Part shown: one piece after another, positions 57,365 to 64,000 of the stretch
Numbering within the stretch: the first letter of the stretch is position 1
Layout: each line of letters begins with the position of its first letter
Assembly (NCBI GenBank): GCA_023954415.1
Contig: JAMLIB010000005.1
Span: 186,001 to 250,000, forward strand
DNA length: 64,000 nucleotides
From: Trueperaceae bacterium
Lineage (GTDB): Bacteria > Deinococcota > Deinococci > Deinococcales > Trueperaceae
Direction of reading: 5' to 3'
Program-made: the position numbers and the translations under genes
The notes under the pieces: model-generated
What the model saw: the letters and a program-made list of their open reading frames with translations, nothing else
Database searches by the model: none
Told to the model about the DNA's origin: nothing

Positions 57365-58198
57365 ATGGCAACCAAGAACTACCGTCCCTACACCCCCTCC
57401 CGTCGCAGCATGAGCACGCTGGACTTCGCGGAGATCACGCGCGATGCTCCGGAGAAGTCGTTGGTCCGGCCCCTCAAGAAGACGGGCGGCCGCAACCATC
57501 ACGGGCGCATCACGTCGCGCTTCCGTGGCGGCGGCCACAAGCGCCGCTACCGCGTCATCGACTTCCGTCGCCGCGACAAGGAGGGCGTGCCCGCCAAGGT
57601 CGCCAGCATCGAGTACGACCCGAACCGTAGCGCCAACATCGCGCTGCTGCACTACGTCGACGGCGAGAAGCGCTACGTGCTCGCGCCGGACAAGCTGGCG
57701 GTCGGCAGCACCATCGTCGCCGGCGCCGAGGCCGAGCCGGAGCTCGGCAACGCCATGCCGCTGCGGTTCATCCCCGTCGGCGCCGTCGTGCACGCCGTGG
57801 AGCTGCTGCCCGGCAAGGGCGCGCAGCTCGCGCGCTCCGCCGGCACGAGCATCCAGATCCAGGGCCGCGACGCCACGTACGTCACCCTGCGGCTGCCGTC
57901 GGGTGAACTGCGCAAGGTCCACGGGGAGTGCTACGCCACCATCGGCGTCGTGGGCAACTCGGACCACAAGAACGTCGTCTACGGCAAGGCCGGCCGCACG
58001 CGGTGGTATGGGCGCAAGCCGCACCAGCGCGGTCGCGCCATGAACCCGGTCGACCACCCGCACGGCGGTGGCGAGGGACGCTCCACCGGCGGACGCCCGC
58101 CCGTCAGCCCGTGGGGTCAGAAGGCCAAGGGCCTCAAGACCCGCGACAAGCGCAAGGGTTCGAGCCGCTTCATCGTGCGGCGCCGGAAGGGAAGCTGA
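57365..58198 (+). CDS. rplB: 50S ribosomal protein L2
   Basis: Universal protein needed for peptidyl transfer and subunit joining. 277 residues. Seen: [20 protein letters not shown], and the conserved C-terminal [20 protein letters not shown] with its active-site-near histidine. GGAGG lies 6 nt before the ATG. Confidence 0.98.
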   Translation: MATKNYRPYTPSRRSMSTLDFAEITRDAPEKSLVRPLKKTGGRNHHGRITSRFRGGGHKRRYRVIDFRRRDKEGVPAKVASIEYDPNRSANIALLHYVDGEKRYVLAPDKLAVGSTIVAGAEAEPELGNAMPLRFIPVGAVVHAVELLPGKGAQLARSAGTSIQIQGRDATYVTLRLPSGELRKVHGECYATIGVVGNSDHKNVVYGKAGRTRWYGRKPHQRGRAMNPVDHPHGGGEGRSTGGRPPVSPWGQKAKGLKTRDKRKGSSRFIVRRRKGS

Positions 58199-58200
58199 CA

Positions 58201-58470
58201 ATGGCGCGTAGCCTCAAGAAGGGACCGTTCGTCGACGGCCACCTGCTCAAGAAGATCGACGCCGCCAACGCCTCCGGCGACCGCCGCGTCATCAAGACCT
58301 GGAGCCGCCGCAGCACGGTGGTGCCCGAGATGGTCGGTCACACCATCGGCGTCTACAACGGCAGGCAGCACGTCCCCGTCTTCGTTCAGGAGACCATGGT
58401 CGGGCACAAGCTCGGCGAGTTCTCGCCGACCCGTTCGTTCCGCGGCCACTCCGGCTCGCGGAAGGAGTGA
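58201..58470 (+). CDS. rpsS: 30S ribosomal protein S19
   Basis: Head protein contacting S13 and the A-site finger. 89 residues. Seen: [38 protein letters not shown], and [17 protein letters not shown]. Starts 2 bp after rplB. Confidence 0.98.
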   Translation: MARSLKKGPFVDGHLLKKIDAANASGDRRVIKTWSRRSTVVPEMVGHTIGVYNGRQHVPVFVQETMVGHKLGEFSPTRSFRGHSGSRKE

Positions 58471-58472
58471 CC

Positions 58473-58820
58473 GTGGCTCAGCAAGCCAAGGCCTCGCTGC
58501 GCATGCTGCGCGTCACCCCGCGCAAGACGCGCCTCGTGGCCGATCTCATCCGCGGCAAGGACGTGAGCAAGGCGGAGGACATCCTGCGCTTCACGGACAA
58601 GCGCTCCGCCAAGCCCATGCTCAAGGTGCTCCAGAGCGCCAAGGCGAACGCGGTCAACAACCACGACATGTTCGAGGACAGCCTCTTCGTCAAGGCGATC
58701 GAGGTCAGCGAAGGGCCGACGCTCAAGCGCTTCCTCGCGCGCGCCCGCGGGCGCGCCGACCTGATGCGCAAGCGCACGTGCAGTATCTCGATCACGCTGG
58801 AGGAACGTAGTGGGAAATAA
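58473..58820 (+). CDS. rplV: 50S ribosomal protein L22
   Basis: Tunnel-constriction protein and macrolide-resistance site. About 115 residues. Seen: AKASLRMLRVTPRKTRLVAD, LRFTDKRSAKPMLKVLQSAK, and RARGRADLMRKRTCSISITL. GTG 58473 chosen because AAGGAG (58462-58467) is 5 nt upstream; a GTG at 58467 overlaps that site. Confidence 0.96.
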   Translation: MAQQAKASLRMLRVTPRKTRLVADLIRGKDVSKAEDILRFTDKRSAKPMLKVLQSAKANAVNNHDMFEDSLFVKAIEVSEGPTLKRFLARARGRADLMRKRTCSISITLEERSGK

Positions 58821-59601
58821 GATCAACCCCGTCGGGTTCAGGCTGGGCGTCAACAAGGAGCCGTCCGCTCACTGGTACGCCGCGCCGGCCGACTACCCCC
58901 GCCTCCTGCAGGAGGACGAGCTCATCCGCGCGACGGTGCTCAAGGACGTCGGCCACTCCGGCGTCTCGCGCATCGACATCGAGCGGGCGGCTCACAACAT
59001 CAACGTCACCATCCATACGGCCAAGCCGGGCGTGGTCATCGGGCGCGGCGGCGAGGCCATCAAGGCCCTGCGCACCAAGCTGAGCGCGAAGATCCCGGGC
59101 ACCATCGGCGTCAACGTGCAGGAGGTCGCCAACCCCAACACGAACGCCGCGCTCATCGCCCAGCGCATCGCCGAGCAGCTCGAGCGCCGCTTCGCGTTCC
59201 GCAGGGCCATGAAGCAGGCCGTGCAGCGCACGATGGAGTCCGGCGCCAGGGGCGTCAAGGTCCGGTGCTCCGGTCGCCTCGGCGGCACCGAGCAGGCCCG
59301 CCCGGAATGGTACGCGGACGGCCGGGTGCCGCTGCAGACCTTGCGCGCCGACATCGATTACGGCACCGCGCGCGCCAACACCACGTACGGCGTCATCGGC
59401 GTGAAGGCGTGGGTCTTCCACGGCGAGATCGTCGGCGACAAGCAGCGCAAGGCCGCCGTCCTCCCGCGACCGAAGGTCGACGACGACAAGAAGCGCCGTC
59501 GCCGCCCCGCCGGTCCGCGCCGCCGCGACGGCGCCGGTCGCCCGGGCGCCCCAGCCGGTGCGCGCGACGCGCGCCCGCGCGCCAGGAAGGAGCGTGGCTG
59601 A
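58810..59601 (+). CDS. rpsC: 30S ribosomal protein S3
   Basis: mRNA-entry helicase-site protein with KH domain. 263 residues. Seen: GNKINPVGFRLGVNKEPSAH, KH motif VVIGRGGEAIKALRTKL, and RCSGRLGGTEQARPEWYADG. The C-terminal 45 residues are a very basic Arg/Pro/Gly/Ala tail (KKRRRRPAGPRRRDGAGRP). GTG start overlaps rplV by 11 bp, with GGAGG 6 nt upstream. Confidence 0.97.
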   Translation: MGNKINPVGFRLGVNKEPSAHWYAAPADYPRLLQEDELIRATVLKDVGHSGVSRIDIERAAHNINVTIHTAKPGVVIGRGGEAIKALRTKLSAKIPGTIGVNVQEVANPNTNAALIAQRIAEQLERRFAFRRAMKQAVQRTMESGARGVKVRCSGRLGGTEQARPEWYADGRVPLQTLRADIDYGTARANTTYGVIGVKAWVFHGEIVGDKQRKAAVLPRPKVDDDKKRRRRPAGPRRRDGAGRPGAPAGARDARPRARKERG

Positions 59602-59604
59602 GCC

Positions 59605-60030
59605 ATGTTGCTACCGAAGCGCGTCAAGTACCGCAAGCAGATGCGCGGCCGGATGACGGGCGCCACCAAGGGTGGCGACTACGTCGCTTTCGGCGACTAC
59701 GGCCTCGTGGCCCTGGAGCCGGCCTGGATCAAGTCCAACCAGATCGAGGCCGTGCGCGTGACCATGAGCCGCTTCTTCCGCCGTGGTGGTAAGATCTACG
59801 TTCGCATCTTCCCTGACAAGCCCGTCACGAAGAAGCCGCAGGAAGTTCGAATGGGTAAGGGGAAGGGCGCGGTGGAGTACTGGGTCAGCGTGGTGAAGCC
59901 GGGCCGGGTCATGTTCGAGGTCGCCAACGTGACCGAGGAGCAGGCCAAGGAGGCTTTCCGTCTCGCCGCCCACAAGCTCCCCATCAAGGTGAAGATGGTG
60001 AAGCGGGAGATCTACGATGAAGCCCAGTGA
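59605..60030 (+). CDS. rplP: 50S ribosomal protein L16
   Basis: Located between the A-site tRNA and the factor-binding region. 141 residues. Seen: [40 protein letters not shown] and [20 protein letters not shown]. Overlaps rpmC by 14 bp. Confidence 0.98.
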   Translation: MLLPKRVKYRKQMRGRMTGATKGGDYVAFGDYGLVALEPAWIKSNQIEAVRVTMSRFFRRGGKIYVRIFPDKPVTKKPQEVRMGKGKGAVEYWVSVVKPGRVMFEVANVTEEQAKEAFRLAAHKLPIKVKMVKREIYDEAQ

Positions 60031-60214
60031 CGTCCGCAACATGAGCGCGGGCGAGATCGAGGCCGAGGTCGAGAAGCGCCGTGAGGAGCTCTTCGACCTG
60101 CGCATCCAGTCCGCCGTCGGCCACACCAGCAACCCGCGCAGGGCACGGGTGGCCAAGCGGGAGATCGCACGCCTCCTGACCATCGCCAAGGAGAAGGCCG
60201 AGGGAACACGGTGA
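60017..60214 (+). CDS. rpmC: 50S ribosomal protein L29
   Basis: Small helical protein at the tunnel exit. 65 residues. Seen: [20 protein letters not shown] and [20 protein letters not shown]. It begins inside rplP and shares a 4-bp overlap with rpsQ. Confidence 0.97.
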   Translation: MKPSDVRNMSAGEIEAEVEKRREELFDLRIQSAVGHTSNPRRARVAKREIARLLTIAKEKAEGTR

Positions 60215-60462
60215 AGGTTACGAAGACCATGCAGGGCCGCGTCGTCAGCGACAAGGCCGACAAGACGGTGACGGTCAACGTGGAGCGGCGCTTCAAGCAC
60301 CCCCTCTACGGCAAGGTCGTCACGGTCTCCAAGCGCTACCTGGCGCACGACGAGAAGAACACCTACCAGGTAGGCGACCTCGTCGAGATCGCGGCCAGCC
60401 GGCCCATCAGCCGCCGCAAGCGCTTCGTCGTCTCGCGCTTGATCGAGAAGGCGCGCGCGTAA
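60211..60462 (+). CDS. rpsQ: 30S ribosomal protein S17
   Basis: Early-assembly 16S-binding protein. 83 residues. Seen: [39 protein letters not shown] and [21 protein letters not shown] start overlapping the rpmC stop (GTGA). Confidence 0.97.
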   Translation: MKVTKTMQGRVVSDKADKTVTVNVERRFKHPLYGKVVTVSKRYLAHDEKNTYQVGDLVEIAASRPISRRKRFVVSRLIEKARA

Positions 60463-60478
60463 GCGGGAGTGAGCTGAC

Positions 60479-60847
60479 ATGATCCAACAGGAAACCTTCC
60501 TCGACGTGGCCGACAACTCCGGCGCTCGCACCATCCAGTGCATCCGCGTGCTCGGCACCGGTCAGCAGTGGGTCGGCTCGGTCGGCGACGTGATCGTGGC
60601 GGCCGTCAAGGACGCCATCCCCCACGCCGCCGTGAAGAAGGGCGACGTCGTCAAGGCCGTCATCGTGCGCACGAAGAAGGAAGTCAACCGCAAGGACGGC
60701 TCCTCGATCCGCTTCGACACGAACGCCGCCGTGATCCTCAACGCTCAGAACGAGCCGCGCGGCACCCGCGTCTTCGGACCCGTCGCGCGCGAGCTGCGCG
60801 AGAAGAAGTTCATGCGCATCGTGTCCCTCGCCCCGGAGGTGCTGTGA
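60479..60847 (+). CDS. rplN: 50S ribosomal protein L14
   Basis: Intersubunit-bridge protein and RsfS target. 122 residues. Seen: [38 protein letters not shown] and [20 protein letters not shown]. First gene of the classical spc segment. Confidence 0.98.
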   Translation: MIQQETFLDVADNSGARTIQCIRVLGTGQQWVGSVGDVIVAAVKDAIPHAAVKKGDVVKAVIVRTKKEVNRKDGSSIRFDTNAAVILNAQNEPRGTRVFGPVARELREKKFMRIVSLAPEVL

Positions 60848-61177
60848 ATGTCACGCGTCAAGACGCGTATCAAGAAGGGCGATAACGTCAAGGTGATCGC
60901 CGGCAAGCACAAGGGCTCGAGCGGCGAGGTCATCTCGGTCGACCGCGAGGCCGGTCGCGTCCTCGTCAAGAACGTCAACATCATCCGCAAGGCCCAGCGT
61001 CCCACCCAGGAGAACCCGCGCGGGGGCTTCGTCGAGCAGGAAGCGTCGCTCCATCTGAGCAACGTCCAGCTCCTCGACCCCAAGACGGGCACCCCGACCC
61101 GCATCGCGTACCGCCTGCAGGACGACGGCACCAAGGTGCGCGTGGCCGTCAAGTCCGGCGCGCAGCTGGACGAGTGA
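60848..61177 (+). CDS. rplX: 50S ribosomal protein L24
   Basis: Assembly initiator with a KOW motif. 109 residues. Seen: [39 protein letters not shown] and [22 protein letters not shown] directly follows the rplN stop. Confidence 0.97.
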   Translation: MSRVKTRIKKGDNVKVIAGKHKGSSGEVISVDREAGRVLVKNVNIIRKAQRPTQENPRGGFVEQEASLHLSNVQLLDPKTGTPTRIAYRLQDDGTKVRVAVKSGAQLDE

Positions 61178-61182
61178 GAGTA

Positions 61183-61731
61183 ATGGAGAAGATAGAACTC
61201 CCCATCAAGAAGCGTTACGCCGCCATCCGGCCCCAGCTCGAGGAGCGGCACGGCTACCAGAACCCGATGGCCGTTCCGCGCATCGAGAAGATCGTCGTCA
61301 ACATGGGCGTCGGCGAGGCCCGCGAGGACTCCAAGGTCATCGACAAGGCCTCCAAGGAGATCGCGGCCATCACGCTGCAGCGTCCGGCCGTCACCCGCGC
61401 CAAGAAGTCGGTCTCGAACTTCAAGGTCAGGGCAGGCATGCCCGTTGGCCTGCGCGTCACGCTGCGCGGCGTGCGCATGTGGTCGTTCCTCGACCGCCTC
61501 GTCAACATCGCGCTCCCCCGCGTCCGCGACTTCCGCGGCGTGCCGACGAACAGCTTCGACGGGCGCGGCAACTACAGCCTAGGGATCCGGGAGCAGATGG
61601 TGTTCCCAGAGATCAGCTACGACCAGGTCGACGCGACCCGCGGGTTCGACGTCACCATCGTCACGACGGCCAAGACCGACGAGGAAGCGCGTTCGCTCCT
61701 CGAACTCCTCGGCATGCCGTTCAGGAAGTAA
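61183..61731 (+). CDS. rplE: 50S ribosomal protein L5
   Basis: 5S rRNA-binding protein of the central protuberance. About 182 residues. Seen: [37 protein letters not shown], and [23 protein letters not shown] 61183 chosen; a GTG at 61174 overlapping the rplX stop would add three residues. Confidence 0.97.
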   Translation: MEKIELPIKKRYAAIRPQLEERHGYQNPMAVPRIEKIVVNMGVGEAREDSKVIDKASKEIAAITLQRPAVTRAKKSVSNFKVRAGMPVGLRVTLRGVRMWSFLDRLVNIALPRVRDFRGVPTNSFDGRGNYSLGIREQMVFPEISYDQVDATRGFDVTIVTTAKTDEEARSLLELLGMPFRK

Positions 61732-61745
61732 GGGAGGAGGGAAGA

Positions 61746-61931
61746 GTGGCAACCAAGGCTCACGTAGCCAAGTCCAAGCGCACCCCGAAGTTCTCCGTCC
61801 GCGCCGGCAACCGTTGTTCGCGTTGCGGCCGTTCGCGCGCCTACCTGCGCGACTTCGGCGTATGCCGCATCTGCATGCGCGAGATGGCGCATCTCGGGCA
61901 TCTGCCCGGCGTCGTCAAGGCGAGCTGGTGA
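61746..61931 (+). CDS. rpsN: 30S ribosomal protein S14, zinc-binding type
   Basis: 61 residues. The C+ form of S14: cysteines in [20 protein letters not shown] and [20 protein letters not shown] bind one zinc. GTG start preceded by GGGAGGAGGGAAGA. Followed by an unusually long 176-nt gap before rpsH. Confidence 0.97.
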   Translation: MATKAHVAKSKRTPKFSVRAGNRCSRCGRSRAYLRDFGVCRICMREMAHLGHLPGVVKASW

Positions 61932-61936
61932 CGGGA

Positions 61937-61965
61937 GTGGCTGCGTCGCCAAGCAGCGCAGCCAC
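61937..61965 (+). other. hairpin in rpsN-rpsH intergenic
   Basis: Perfect 9-bp stem GTGGCTGCG/CGCAGCCAC with an 11-nt loop, just after the rpsN stop. A possible RNA structure or processing site within the operon. Confidence 0.5.
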
Positions 61966-61996
61966 GCGGACGACCGGTTGCGGCGACGGGCCGCGA

Positions 61997-62014
61997 CCGA
62001 CCGGCGCCGGTCGG
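61997..62014. repeat. 18-nt palindrome in rpsN-rpsH intergenic
   Basis: CCGACCGGCGCCGGTCGG is fully self-complementary. Second structured element in the 176-nt gap; the rest of the gap shows no ORF. Confidence 0.5.
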
Positions 62015-62107
62015 CGCCTGGCACAGGTCAGGACCAAGCGAGAAGAAGCAATCCCGGGGAAGAGGTCTGCGCGCACGCGCCGAAACCGCCCCCACGGAGG
62101 AAGGTAA

Positions 62108-62503
62108 ATGCAGACGGATCCAATCGCAGACATGCTCACGCGCATCCGCAACGCCGTGGCCAAGGCCGAAGCGAGCGTCGATGTGCCGGCGAGCAAGTTC
62201 AAGCTGGCCCTCGGCCGGCTCCTGGTGGCGGAGGGCTACCTCAAGTCGATCGATGCGGTAGACGTCGAGGGCAAGCCCTACTTGCGCATCGGCCTCAAGT
62301 ACGGCCACAAGCGCTCGCCCGTCATCCACTCCATCAAGCGCGTCTCCACCCCCGGCCGTCGCGCCTACGCCAAGGCCGAGCACGTCCCGGTCGTCCGCGG
62401 CGGCCTCGGCCTCGCCGTCATCTCCACCTCGCGCGGCCTCCTCGCCGACCGCGAAGCTCGCCGCAACAACGTCGGTGGCGAGATCGTCTGTGAGGTGTGG
62501 TGA
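62108..62503 (+). CDS. rpsH: 30S ribosomal protein S8
   Basis: Central-domain 16S binder; in E. coli it represses the spc operon. 131 residues. Seen: [40 protein letters not shown] and [21 protein letters not shown] ribosome site (GGAGGAAGG) precedes the ATG. Confidence 0.98.
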   Translation: MQTDPIADMLTRIRNAVAKAEASVDVPASKFKLALGRLLVAEGYLKSIDAVDVEGKPYLRIGLKYGHKRSPVIHSIKRVSTPGRRAYAKAEHVPVVRGGLGLAVISTSRGLLADREARRNNVGGEIVCEVW

Positions 62504-63045
62504 TGTCGCGCATCGGCCGCTCGCCCATCCGCCTGCCCAAAGGCGTCGAGACCAGGCTCACGGAGCCGGGCAAGGTGTCGGTCAAGGGCCCCAAGGGCAG
62601 CCTCGAGGTCGTCTTCAGCCCGCGCCTTGAAGTCAAGGAAGAGGCCGGCGCCCTCAACGTCGCGCGTCCGAGCGACAACCGCGACGACCGCGCCCAGCAC
62701 GGCCTCGCGCGCACGCTGATCGCCAACGCCGTCACCGGCGTGACGGAAGGGTACGAGAAGAAGCTCGAGATCCACGGCGTCGGCTTCCGCTGCGCCAACA
62801 AGGGCTCGAACCTGGAGCTGACCATCGGCTACTCGCACCCGGTCGTCGTCGAGGCCCCCAAGGGCATCACCATCCAGGCGACGGAGCCGACGCGCATCAC
62901 CGTGAGCGGCATCGACAAGCAGCTCGTCGGCCAGGTGGCCGCCAACATCCGCGCCCTGCGCCCGCCCGACTCCTATCACGGCAAGGGCATCAGGTACGCG
63001 GGTGAAACCGTCCGACTCAAGCCCGGCAAGTCCGCGGCGCGCTGA
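62503..63045 (+). CDS. rplF: 50S ribosomal protein L6
   Basis: Near the factor-binding site. 180 residues. Seen: [37 protein letters not shown], and the C-terminal [23 protein letters not shown] 62503 shares its A with the rpsH stop; a GTG at 62497 would add two residues. Confidence 0.97.
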   Translation: MSRIGRSPIRLPKGVETRLTEPGKVSVKGPKGSLEVVFSPRLEVKEEAGALNVARPSDNRDDRAQHGLARTLIANAVTGVTEGYEKKLEIHGVGFRCANKGSNLELTIGYSHPVVVEAPKGITIQATEPTRITVSGIDKQLVGQVAANIRALRPPDSYHGKGIRYAGETVRLKPGKSAAR

Positions 63046-63063
63046 AGCGGGGCAGGGTAGATC

Positions 63064-63417
63064 ATGAGCATGAACGTATCCGTACGCAAGGAACGCCGCG
63101 CCAACCGCACCCGCAGGCGGCTCAAGCGCCCGGTGCACACCGAGCGCCTGCGCCTCTCCGTGTTCCGCAGCGCCAAGCACATCTACGCCCAAGTGATCGA
63201 CGACGAGCAGGGCCGCACCGTGGCGGAAGCCAACAGCAAGGCGCTCGCCCCTCAGGGCAACAAGACGGAGCAGGCCAAGGCAGTCGGCAAGCTCCTCGCG
63301 GAGCGCGCCGTCGCTGCCGGTGTCAAGAGCGTCGTCTTCGACCGCGGTTCCTTCAGGTACCACGGTCGCGTCAAGGCCCTCGCTGAAGGGGCCCGTGAAG
63401 GAGGCCTCGAGTTCTGA
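63064..63417 (+). CDS. rplR: 50S ribosomal protein L18
   Basis: 5S rRNA-binding protein. 117 residues. Seen: [39 protein letters not shown] and [20 protein letters not shown]. Confidence 0.98.
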   Translation: MSMNVSVRKERRANRTRRRLKRPVHTERLRLSVFRSAKHIYAQVIDDEQGRTVAEANSKALAPQGNKTEQAKAVGKLLAERAVAAGVKSVVFDRGSFRYHGRVKALAEGAREGGLEF

Positions 63418-63890
63418 TGGCTGATACCGACTTCGAAGACAAGGTCATCTTCATCCGGCGCACCGCCAAGACGTACAAGGGCGGCAGGCGGTTCCGGTTC
63501 GGCGCCATGGTCGTCATCGGCGACCGCAACGGTCGCGTCGGCGTCGGCCTCGGGAAGGCCAGGGAAGTCCCGGTGGCCGTTCAGAAGGGCCAGTACGTCG
63601 CGCGCCGCAACATCATCAACGTGCCCATCGAGGAGCCGGGCACCGTGCCGCACGAGGTCCTGGGCGAGCACGGCACCAGCCGCGTGATGCTCAAGCCCGC
63701 GGGCGCCGGCACCGGCGTCATCGCCGGCAGCGTGCCGCGCGCCATCGTCGAGCTGGCCGGCTACAGCAACCTCCTCACGAAGGAGCTCGGCAGCCGCAAC
63801 CAGACCAACGTGGCCTACGCGGTCATCGACGGCCTCAAGCAGCTCCGTACCTTCGACGAGGCCAAGCGCATCAGGGAGTCGGCGGAATGA
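63417..63890 (+). CDS. rpsE: 30S ribosomal protein S5
   Basis: Decoding-fidelity (ram) protein. 157 residues. Seen: [40 protein letters not shown] and [23 protein letters not shown] shares its A with the rplR stop (TGATG). Confidence 0.98.
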   Translation: MADTDFEDKVIFIRRTAKTYKGGRRFRFGAMVVIGDRNGRVGVGLGKAREVPVAVQKGQYVARRNIINVPIEEPGTVPHEVLGEHGTSRVMLKPAGAGTGVIAGSVPRAIVELAGYSNLLTKELGSRNQTNVAYAVIDGLKQLRTFDEAKRIRESAE

Positions 63891-64000
63891 AGGTCAAGCT
63901 CGTCCGCAGCCTGATCGGCACGACCAAGGCCCAGCGCGGCACGGCCAACGCCCTCGGGCTGAGGAAGATCGGCGACGTGCGCGAGATCGTCGACAACGAG
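63887..64000 (+). CDS. rpmD: 50S ribosomal protein L30, 3' end outside window
   Basis: 38 codons are visible, starting [20 protein letters not shown] and continuing [16 protein letters not shown], the L30 pattern. ATGA overlap with the rpsE stop. The rest lies past the window end; rplO and secY usually follow. Confidence 0.93.
   Translation, partial: MKVKLVRSLIGTTKAQRGTANALGLRKIGDVREIVDNE

Overview
The window is a high-G+C bacterial chromosome segment. Gene content and protein resemblance point to the Deinococcota. A Trueperaceae-like lineage fits best, but that rank is inference. The clues are an EF-Tu protein of Deinococcus/Thermus type, a PilF-like motor ATPase with three N-terminal MshEN-type repeats, str, S10 and spc ribosomal gene clusters joined in one run, and many genes that begin 5-8 nt after a TANNNT -10 element, which is the leaderless-transcript arrangement known from Deinococcus.

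Layout. 1-9.8 kb: the end of a ROK sugar kinase, a UPF0316 membrane protein, a PASTA-repeat membrane protein, a catalytically degenerate E2-like acyltransferase, PspC, ubiX, ispD-ispE, a metallopeptidase and an oxidoreductase/ThuA pair. 9.8-15.4 kb: branched-chain amino acid genes ilvD and leuC-leuD-leuB, the latter behind a promoter, a leader ORF and an attenuator-like hairpin. 15.4-19.8 kb: HAD phosphatase-pilB-pilT. 19.8-23 kb: hydrolases, a small ORF and rlpA. 23-25.6 kb: trpB-trpA with a leader ORF of its own. 25.6-29.2 kb: DUF4180, glutamyl-Q tRNA(Asp) synthetase and sucC-sucD. 29.3-33.6 kb: moaB, DUF456, lgt, a shortened GlmU and carA. 33.7-37.7 kb (minus strand): dtd, a DUF1844-like gene, a uracil-DNA glycosylase without cysteines, two small unknowns and recN. 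38-45.5 kb: HMG-CoA lyase, DHH phosphoesterase, S1C protease, tRNA-Ile(GAU), ispH-dusA, acyl-CoA dehydrogenase and aroH. 45.5-51.1 kb: an ArsR-type regulator, glycerate kinase, Sua5, purE and purK. 51.1-64 kb: rpsL-rpsG-fusA-tuf-rpsJ through rpmD, cut by the window end.

The most striking observation is tuf (54304-55521). It encodes an ordinary Deinococcota-type EF-Tu, but almost every codon ends in G or T. I count five C-ending codons, no A-ending sense codon, and all leucines as TTG. Every neighbouring gene is dominated by C- and G-ending codons. The shift starts at the start codon and ends six codons before the stop. Other notable signals are leaderless leader ORFs placed at canonical promoters upstream of leuCDB and trpBA, at least three genes whose only sensible start is a CTG overlapping the upstream TGA (CTGA), a 17-bp divergent intergenic in which two genes appear to share one -10 box, and several enzymes that have lost signature residues (uracil-DNA glycosylase, E2, alpha/beta hydrolase, ROK kinase, GlmU).

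The only stretch over 300 bases without an ordinary gene is 25118-25559, the trpBA leader region. It holds a promoter, a 22-residue leader ORF and hairpins. I recognise nothing in 25372-25559 beyond the ribosome-binding site of the DUF4180 gene. I saw no insertion sequence, prophage gene or CRISPR array.
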